A stretch of 7,709 nucleotides of DNA from Bacteroidota bacterium. Its GTDB lineage: Bacteria > Bacteroidota > Bacteroidia > Chitinophagales > Saprospiraceae. The notes beneath the pieces were generated by a model. That model did no database searches, was not told the origin of the DNA, and saw only the letters and a program-made list of their open reading frames with translations. The position numbers and the translations under genes were made by a program. The stretch is taken from assembly GCA_008501835.1 (NCBI GenBank), contig QQUB01000631.1, positions 1-7,709 on the forward strand, in the 5' to 3' direction. Every line of letters starts with the position of its first letter. The stretch's first letter is position 1. Positions 1 to 6,100 of the stretch are shown one piece after another.

Positions 1-273
1 CTGGATTCTTTGCTCAAAAACAGGAATCCTTCCAAAACCGCTTCTGCGTTTAAAAGCCCGGTTTCTCAATTTCCCGAACCGCTTATCGCCATTTGGGAAC
101 CAAAAGCTTACCCAATTCTTTTTCAGTTCCTTACACAGGGATATTCCTGTCCAAGAAAAGTTCTGATCAATTCAGCTATTGAATTGCTGGAGGTAGCAGA
201 TGAAAAAACCCTTATTAATGTCAATGAAAAAGCCGATTTGGACAAAATTTCAGGGCATTTAAAAGACCTGTAA
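1..273 (+). CDS. MobA-like molybdenum cofactor guanylyltransferase / NTP transferase, 3' end only
   Basis: Frame 1 is open from the first base to TAA at 271-273, giving the last 90 residues of a protein whose start lies outside the window. The fragment resembles the C-terminal half of MobA-type nucleotidyltransferases, which transfer GMP from GTP to molybdopterin in the cytoplasm. The cues are EPLIAIWEP (a segment that in MobA reads like 'PLxGVYxxxxLP'), a helical stretch, a KVLIN segment, and LINVNEKADLDKI near the end, matching the 'NxNTPEDL' ending of the family. MobA proteins are usually about 190-200 residues, so about half would be missing. The nucleotide-binding N-terminal GxSxRMGxxK motif cannot be checked, so a related NTP_transf_3 protein of other specificity, or a fusion protein, remains possible. 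A TTG at 10-12 could be mistaken for a start, but it falls inside the conserved domain and the frame continues upstream of it. Confidence 0.72.
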   Translation: MDSLLKNRNPSKTASAFKSPVSQFPEPLIAIWEPKAYPILFQFLTQGYSCPRKVLINSAIELLEVADEKTLINVNEKADLDKISGHLKDL

Positions 274-299
274 CCGGATTGTTAAGTGGAAAATGTTTC

Positions 300-322
300 A
301 AATGTTAATTTTTTTAACATTT
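300..322 (+). terminator. AT-rich hairpin downstream of the MobA-like gene, possible weak terminator
   Basis: A perfect 9-bp inverted repeat, aaatgttaa (300-308) and ttaacattt (314-322), encloses a loop of five T. It starts 27 bases after the stop codon and is followed by more T-rich sequence. The stem is nearly all A/T, so it would be a weak intrinsic terminator. Weaker pairing continues outwards on both sides (aaaa...tttt), which could lengthen the stem. It could also be chance structure in AT-rich DNA. Confidence 0.35.
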
Positions 323-522
323 CTTTAACACTTTTCATGACAAAAATCAACTTTTTGAGGAATTCCAAATAAAATTCTGCTCATCTCTTGTTATTTGGTC
401 AATAAATCCCTGTTCAACAATTCTTCCAATAAGGTCTAAGCCATTTCCAATCACAAAAAAATAACTAAAATTGGGTATTCCAATGATTATTTGGTATTCG
501 GGGTAACAATTGCCGAAAACCG

Positions 523-553
523 TTGATTATTCTATGAGAAGCGAATACCTTTG
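523..553 (+). promoter_or_regulatory. Bacteroidota-type promoter for the lytic transglycosylase gene
   Basis: TACCTTTG at 546-553 matches the Bacteroidota -7 consensus TAnnTTTG exactly. A TTG at 523-525 lies 20 bases upstream, fitting the -33 element. Transcription would start near 558-561 and leave a leader of about 200 nt before the ATG at 759. This is the best match in the 274-758 gap. A weaker alternative, taactttt, lies just downstream around 576-583. Confidence 0.55.
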
Positions 554-626
554 CTGCCGCTTTTGTAAGCAGGGTAACTTTTCAAAAAATCATACGTTTA
601 AATAGTATGAACATGAAAAGGACCCC

Positions 627-671
627 TAATTAGTGTGTTGGTTATGGTATTCATTTAAACTACACTAATTA
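627..671. repeat. 10-bp inverted repeat in the leader of the transglycosylase gene
   Basis: The arms taattagtgt (627-636) and acactaatta (662-671) are perfect reverse complements separated by 25 bases. One further G-T wobble pair is possible at the inner end. The repeat lies downstream of the predicted promoter and about 90 bases before the ATG, so it would form a long-looped stem in the 5' leader or could be a dyad operator. There is no U tract after it, which argues against a terminator. Apart from this, the promoter and the 300-322 hairpin, no coding or RNA gene is visible in 274-758. Confidence 0.5.
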
Positions 672-758
672 ATTTATTCATTGTTGAGGCTGTCATTTGA
701 AAAAACTCCTCCTTTTTCATTTGAATTCACTTGATAATGAAAAACTAAATCTTGAAAA

Positions 759-1907
759 ATGAAACTCCTATGGACATTAGTGATCACGCTATTGGTTTTT
801 CCTTTAGCGATGAAAGCTAGTACAAACAATTTAATCCCAGGCGCCTCAGATGCCTCAGCTTTTGCTGAAAGCTGGGACGCCAACACTGACGAGCTGATCA
901 AAGAAAGGCTCGGGCAGCTATCTTTACCGTTCGAGGCTAAGTACAATGAAAATGTAAAAACCTACATTAAGCGCTACGTTGTATTAGGTTTGAGAGAATC
1001 TGAATCAATGTTGGGCCGTTCAAGCCTCTATTTCCCGATTTTTGAGCATTACCTTAATCTTTACAACCTGCCAATGGAGCTTAAATATCTCCCTATGGTA
1101 GAGTCTACTTTGCGTCCTGGTGTGAAATCTCACGCTGGTGCTGCAGGTTTGTGGCAAATGGTTCCTGCTTCTGCGAACTATTTCGGACTCACCATTAATG
1201 GTACTGTTGACGAAAGGCTTGATCCTATCAAATCAACAGAAGCAGCTGTGAAGATGCTTTCCATGTTGTACGATCAGTTCGGCGACTGGCCTTTGGTAAT
1301 GGCAGCATATAACTGCGGTCCTGGCCGTGTAAAAAAGGCTATCCGTTATGCTGGTTGTGATGATTATTGGGAAATCAGCAAATACTTACCGAAAGAAACC
1401 CAGCGTTATGTTCCTGCATATATTGCGGCTGCATACCTGGTGAACTACTACGACGAACATGACATGGCACCGAAATATCCTGCTTATGACTTACAGGATA
1501 CTCGTACATTTGTCACACATACCACCCTCAGATTCTCTGACATCGCCAAAGCTACCAACATTAGCTGGGACATGTTGAAGAAACTGAATCCGGGATACCT
1601 CGGAAACACGATTCCTGCCAGCAACAAAGGCCACTACGTAGTATTGCCTGCTTATGCTGCAGAATCTTTCCGTACCTTCCTGAACAAAAAGGTAAAAGCT
1701 TCCGGTGATGCAATAGCTCTTGGTGAAGGAACACTGAAAACTTCCTACACTACCGTAGCTGGTGACAATATCGAGACACTTGCATTGCTCTTCGGTTGCA
1801 GTGTTGAAGATATAATGAAGTGGAATCACTTAAAGAACAAAGACCTGGCAGTTAATCAATCTCTAATTCTTTACCTTAAAAGACATTCGACTATTGTAAA
1901 ACCTTAA
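759..1907 (+). CDS. Secreted MltD-like lytic transglycosylase with SLT and LysM domains
   Basis: This 382-residue protein should cleave the MurNAc-GlcNAc bond of peptidoglycan non-hydrolytically, giving 1,6-anhydro ends, in the periplasm. Residues 1-20 form a signal peptide (K2, then a hydrophobic core) without an obvious lipobox, unlike lipoprotein MltD of E. coli. The SLT family 1 domain spans about 90-235: catalytic Glu is E115 in LPMVES, followed by AAGLWQM at 128-134, MAAYNCGPGRV at 181-191, and the PKETQRYVPAYIAA helix at 211-224, all hallmarks of the family. A degenerate LysM-like segment lies at about 255-297 and a clearer LysM, which binds glycan, at about 328-373. An in-frame TGA at 753-755 directly precedes the ATG, which fixes the start region. 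The gene has its own promoter and terminator and so is probably monocistronic. No critical residue appears to be missing. Confidence 0.93.
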   Translation: MKLLWTLVITLLVFPLAMKASTNNLIPGASDASAFAESWDANTDELIKERLGQLSLPFEAKYNENVKTYIKRYVVLGLRESESMLGRSSLYFPIFEHYLNLYNLPMELKYLPMVESTLRPGVKSHAGAAGLWQMVPASANYFGLTINGTVDERLDPIKSTEAAVKMLSMLYDQFGDWPLVMAAYNCGPGRVKKAIRYAGCDDYWEISKYLPKETQRYVPAYIAAAYLVNYYDEHDMAPKYPAYDLQDTRTFVTHTTLRFSDIAKATNISWDMLKKLNPGYLGNTIPASNKGHYVVLPAYAAESFRTFLNKKVKASGDAIALGEGTLKTSYTTVAGDNIETLALLFGCSVEDIMKWNHLKNKDLAVNQSLILYLKRHSTIVKP

Positions 1908-1939
1908 CAATCGCCCAGGGGTCCTAAAAATTAAATCCG

Positions 1940-1984
1940 AAAAACGGGAACAACCAGTATTTATTGGTGTTCCCGTTTTTTTTA
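1940..1984 (+). terminator. Intrinsic terminator of the lytic transglycosylase gene
   Basis: The core stem pairs cgggaaca (1945-1952) with tgttcccg (1968-1975). Inward it continues past one bulged A (1953) with cca/tgg pairs. Outward it extends through an A run paired with T1976-T1980, followed by more T. It sits 32 bases after the stop codon. The A run before the stem and the T run after it make it potentially bidirectional. Confidence 0.9.
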
Positions 1985-1990
1985 TCTTTG
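1964..1990 (+). promoter_or_regulatory. Promoter of the CarboxypepD_reg-like gene, overlapping the terminator
   Basis: TATCTTTG at 1983-1990 matches the -7 consensus TAnnTTTG exactly and begins inside the terminator T tract. The nearest TTG (1964-1966) is only 16 bases upstream, somewhat short for the -33 element, and lies within the terminator stem. Transcription would start near 1996, giving a leader of about 110 nt. No other candidate of equal quality is seen between here and 2109. Confidence 0.5.
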
Positions 1991-2108
1991 CTATCAAACC
2001 AATTGAGGCTTTTTATCGTCTTATTAAAGAGGTTGGAACAAACCCACCGGTTACTCTGACCTGATATTGAGCGATTGAAGATTCAATAACTGAATTGAAA
2101 TGTAAACT

Positions 2109-2753
2109 ATGAAAAATAAATTTTTAGTTCTTTTAATAACCCTGATCGGTTTTACCGGACTTCTGACAGCCCAGGAGAGCCCTGCCATTATCCAGTTCTC
2201 TGGAATGGTGTTAGATGGGAGTACAAACCAATTATTCCCTATTCCTTATACCAACATTCTTGTCAAAGAAAAAGGTAGAGGAACCTACTCTGATTTTGAT
2301 GGCTTTTTCTCTGTTGTCGTTGAAAAAGGAGACATAGTTGTTTTCTCAGCTTTAGGATACAAGACCGTAGAATTCCAGATACCCAAAGATATGGAAGATG
2401 ACAGATACTCCCTGGTCCAGCTCATGACTAAAGACACTGTGAATCTACCTGAAACGGTGGTATTCCCCTGGCCGAGCAAAGACCACTTCAAACTCGAATT
2501 CCTGGCCATGGATGTGACGCACGAACTTCAGGAAAAAGCTGCCGAAAACCTCGCCAACGATCACCTGGCTCAAATGAGAAATGCCGTCCCGTCAGATGGT
2601 GTTGAAAACACGAGTTATTACCTGCGTCAACAAGCAAGAAAAACTTATTACGTTGGGCAAACGCCTCCTATGAATATCTTCAACCCGGTAGCATGGAAGG
2701 ACTTCTTTGATGCCTGGAAACGTGGTGACTTTAAAAAGAAAAAGAACAATTAA
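2109..2753 (+). CDS. Small secreted protein with CarboxypepD_reg-like beta domain, function unknown
   Basis: A 214-residue protein. Residues 1-21 are a signal peptide (MKNK, then a hydrophobic run to LLTAQ), with likely cleavage around Ala21-Gln22, so export to the periplasm or outer membrane is expected. Residues about 28-112 look like a CarboxypepD_reg-like (carboxypeptidase regulatory) beta-sandwich: the IQFSGMVLDG opening, then the YTNILVKEKGRGTYSDFDGFF core (with the usual 'G..T..dG.F' turn), then VEKGDIVVFSALGYKTVEF. This fold begins many Bacteroidota outer-membrane and secreted proteins, such as SusC-like TonB receptors, but no TonB barrel follows. The remaining 100 residues are charged and probably helical, with aromatic-rich segments (SYYLRQQARKTYYVG, FNPVAWKDFFDAW) and a lysine-rich end (K209-K212). 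I do not recognise a function for that half. An in-frame TAA at 2103-2105 supports the start. The gene is bracketed by its own promoter and terminator. Confidence 0.85.
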   Translation: MKNKFLVLLITLIGFTGLLTAQESPAIIQFSGMVLDGSTNQLFPIPYTNILVKEKGRGTYSDFDGFFSVVVEKGDIVVFSALGYKTVEFQIPKDMEDDRYSLVQLMTKDTVNLPETVVFPWPSKDHFKLEFLAMDVTHELQEKAAENLANDHLAQMRNAVPSDGVENTSYYLRQQARKTYYVGQTPPMNIFNPVAWKDFFDAWKRGDFKKKKNN

Positions 2754-2773
2754 GCCCCTTTATGGCTAATTTT

Positions 2774-2810
2774 AAAAGGCCCGGTGAAAATTTTTCACCG
2801 GGCCTTTTCA
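2774..2810. terminator. Strong palindromic, probably bidirectional, intrinsic terminator
   Basis: The arms at 2774-2790 (aaaaggcccggtgaaaa) and 2792-2808 (ttttcaccgggcctttt) are exact reverse complements. The realistic structure is a GC-rich stem, ggcccggtga with tcaccgggcc, closed by an A/T loop and flanked by A on the left and T on the right. It lies 20 bases after the stop codon of the CarboxypepD_reg-like gene. The A/T flanks would let it work on either strand. Confidence 0.93.
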
Positions 2811-2915
2811 GTCTGCAAAGACATGTATGCTACTGACTACCAAAAACTTATGAATTTGTATAAATAGATATTCCAAATAATCCGTTGAGGTCGCAACGTT
2901 TTTTGTATTTCTACG

Positions 2916-2923
2916 TATCTTTA
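2916..2923 (+). promoter_or_regulatory. Possible -7 element for the giant surface-protein gene
   Basis: TATCTTTA matches seven of eight positions of TAnnTTTG, with A replacing the final G. No well-spaced TTG lies upstream: the nearest are at 2903-2905 (too close) and 2885-2887 (too far), so this is weak. It is the best candidate between the upstream terminator and the ATG at 3192, and would place the transcript start near 2929-2931. Confidence 0.3.
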
Positions 2924-2933
2924 CAATGAAATC

Positions 2934-2959
2934 TCCGTCATAACATGGGTTGTGACGGA
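2934..2959 (+). promoter_or_regulatory. Stable stem-loop near the predicted 5' end of the giant gene's leader
   Basis: The left arm tccgtcataac (2934-2944) pairs with gttgtgacgga (2949-2959) as an 11-bp stem with one T-G wobble and a four-base loop, atgg. It begins within a few bases of the start predicted from the 2916-2923 element. No T tract follows, so it is not a typical terminator. It could stabilise the mRNA 5' end, serve as a regulatory structure, or act as a DNA dyad for a regulator. Confidence 0.5.
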
Positions 2960-3191
2960 AGTGATTTGTTCCCTTCCTTGCTAAACCCACTAAATAATCT
3001 ACCCTCCCTATTTGGCCTTGGTCAAATGGGAATTTTCCGTCCGTTTTCTGAAACAAATTTACCAGCCTCGTCAAGAGGATGGACATTTTTAGGATTATTG
3101 CAAACTCAATAATAGGCATGTTTATGTTGTAAACCGACCAGAAGTGAAATTTTGGCGGTATCCCAATTACTAATTATAAGAAAGTTACACA

Positions 3192-6100
3192 ATGAACAAA
3201 TCATTTACACTCATTACCATTATCATTCTATTGTTTGGAATGAACCCAACTTCCGTGTCCGGCCAAATGATCTGGCCGGGAGATATTGACAATAACGGAC
3301 AAGTTACCGGGATAGATCTTTTATACCTGGGTACAAAATTCTGGACTTCCGGACCGGAAAGACCCAATGCTTCCAATAACTGGGTCGAACAGCCCATGGG
3401 AACACCCTGGAACACCACCCTTCCCGGAATTTCAATGAACACAGCTTATGCAGATGCCAACGGCGACGGATATATTTCTGATGATGATATCACCGACGGC
3501 ATCTTAAATAATTATGGTCAGATCCATGGCCAAATCAGCGAAGTTGTCTTCCCACAAACAGGACAGGAAGGCATACACCCTCCGCTGGAAATTGCTTCGC
3601 AGATATCTCAAGCTTCGCCTGGTTCCCAACTTCAACTGGACCTCAATCTTGGATCCGAAGCATTTCCTGTGCAACAATTCTTCGGAATAAGCTTTAAAAT
3701 CAATTATGACCCTAATCTGGTTGAAGGAGGTATCACTTTTGACAAATCACCTGATGCCTGGATTGACCCTCAGGGAGGCGGACTAACTCGTCAAATTGTA
3801 AAAAATGATTCCGGGAACGGAATTGTTGAAATAACCATTGCCAGAGTCATCCCATATAACCTCAACGGTTTCGGAAATATTGGCAGCATCGCCTTCACTC
3901 TTGTAGATGATTCGGACCTGGCTTTACCTGCTTCCTTAAACCTGACCTTTACCGATATAATGTTGGTGGATCTGGCAATGAATCAATATTCTTTATTCCC
4001 ACAAGGAGCTTCAATAAATGTCACCGGAAGTTCAAATAACTTCAATTGCCCGGATGTCATTGCTCCTGTATGTGGTGCAAATGGCGTAACTTATATCAAC
4101 AGTTGTTATGCTGAAGCTGCGGGAATAACAGAGTATTCCGACGGTGTCTGTTTTGGGGACTGCATAAATCCTGACCTGATTAATCCTGATGCCGATTGTG
4201 GTGATGAATATGATCCGGTATGTGGGTGTAACGGAATCACTTATATAAATTCCTGCGTTGCAGAGGCAGCCGGAGTGACCAACTACACGAGCGGCTCCTG
4301 TAGCAGCAGTTGTTTTGATCCGAATTACATCGTCACCAGTGATGGCACAACTGTGGATGAAATTACCGGTGTAATTTCGCTTGAATGTTCTGAAGAATAT
4401 GATCCGGTTTGTGGGTGTAACGGAGTAACTTACCTCAACGCCTGTCTTGCAGAAGCCAGTGGTATTACTTTTTATACACAGGGAGTTTGTGACGATGTTT
4501 GTATTGATGCAGAAAACATGGACCCTGATGCCATTTGTGTAACTGAATACGACCCTGTTTGCGGGTGTAACAATGTGACCTATTCCAATTCCTGCTATGC
4601 TGAAGCTGCCGGGGTCTTGAATTATACTTATGGCGTTTGCGGATCAAGTTCTTCCTGGTGTAATGAAGCCGTACCTATCCAGTGTGGCGACTTTCTTGCT
4701 TATGAGACCACTGTTGGCATGGGCAACCAAATACAATATTATCCAGGTTGCAGCAACAGTTCCTTCCAGGGGCCAGAAAAGGTTTACATGCTTACCAAAA
4801 CCACTGCCGGGGATTTACAGATCGGCCTGGAGATCATGACTCCCGGACTTGACCTCGACCTTTTCCTGCTTGCTGATAATTGCAGCCAGTTAACATGTCT
4901 TGAATCAAGCACAACCAGTAATTCATATACAAACAATGAAGGTATTCTGCTGGAAAATGCTCCGCTTGGCACCTATTATATTGTAGTAGATGGCCAATAC
5001 GCTTCCTCTGAAGGAGATTATAGGATCGAAGTTAATTGTGGTTATCTATATTGCGGAGATGCTCAACCATTAGAGTGCGGTGTACCTTTCCAGGGAAACA
5101 ACATCTATGGTAACGATGATGTGTCACTTTATGGCTGTGATGGTAATGTAATGAATGTGGAAAACAATGGTCCTGAAATGGTTCATTATTTCACTACTAT
5201 AGAAGCCGGACAGGTAACTATTGATATGACCGGCCTGACGGCTAACCTGGAGTTGTTCCTCCTTCGCTCATGTGACAGAGGAGACTGCATCGATTATAGC
5301 CAGAATTCAGGGACCAATGACGAATCCATCACCGCCTGGCTCGAAGCCGGCACTTATTATGTGGTCGTCGATGGATACAATGGCGGAGTAGGAGATTACA
5401 CCTTAAATGTGGATTGTTCCTCTTCCTGTGATTTCGAATTCACGGAAGTTTCTTCAACACCTACCGGATGTGGCCAGAATAATGGCAGCATTCATATCGT
5501 ATCTTCTGGAGGAACCCCCGGATTCATCATCCATTATTCCGGACCGGTTTCAGGAAGCTTTTACACTTATAGCAACGACTGCACGATTTACAATCTCCCT
5601 GCCGGAGATTATACCATTACCAAAACAGATGCCCTGGGTTGTTCCGTTTCGGAATCAGTGACAGTTACCTCTTCGGGCAATCTCGACCTATACCTCGAAA
5701 CCAGTAATGTAGTATGCATGGACATGGGTTCTGTGGGTGTTTGGATTACCAATGGTGTTGCCCCCTTCAACATTCTTGTACTTGGTCCTGAAAATGCAAA
5801 TTTAACCTCATACACCTCTACTTTTGATGTTGAAAACCTGCCTGCAGGTAATTATACCATCTACGTTACTGATGCCAATGGTTGTTCTGTTTCCCAAACA
5901 TTTGACATCGGAGTTGACAGTGGTAATTTCTATTTTGAAGCCACTTCCCACCCGGGATCGTGTGGTGGTTTGGGATATATCCATATCGAAACATTTGACG
6001 GAATTCCTTCTTACACCATCCTGCTATCCGGACCGGTTTCAGGAATAACGACAACAAATTATTCTTCATTCAATATCATAAACCTGCCTGCAGGAACCTA

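Larger units (their letters stand above)
2811..3191 (+). other. Non-coding region and probable long leader upstream of the giant surface-protein gene
   Basis: No convincing gene is visible here on either strand. A minus-strand open frame of about 100 codons (2808-3119) shows no domain, no signal peptide and low-complexity residue use, and it reads into the preceding terminator, so I treat it as chance. The region holds the possible promoter at 2916-2923, the hairpin at 2934-2959, and about 230 further bases before the ATG in which only minor potential stems are seen (for example cctc/gagg around 3066-3078). Confidence 0.6.

Noticed and set aside
591..609. Short inverted repeat catac/gtatg in the first intergenic region
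   Set aside because: Five base pairs in AT-rich DNA is expected by chance.
474..651. Three copies of ggtattc in the first intergenic region
   Set aside because: Seven-base copies with irregular spacing and no conserved flanks; not enough to call an operator.
674..946. Minus-strand open frame of 90 codons
   Set aside because: It lies largely antisense to the signal peptide and N-terminal part of the clearly identified transglycosylase and has no recognisable domain.
1491..1829. Minus-strand open frame of 112 codons
   Set aside because: It is antisense to the C-terminal LysM-containing part of the transglycosylase and has no domain of its own.
2808..3119. Minus-strand open frame of 103 codons in the gap before the giant gene
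   Set aside because: It has no domain, no signal peptide and no promoter pattern, its residue use looks random, and its end overlaps the palindromic terminator. A species-specific small gene cannot be fully excluded.
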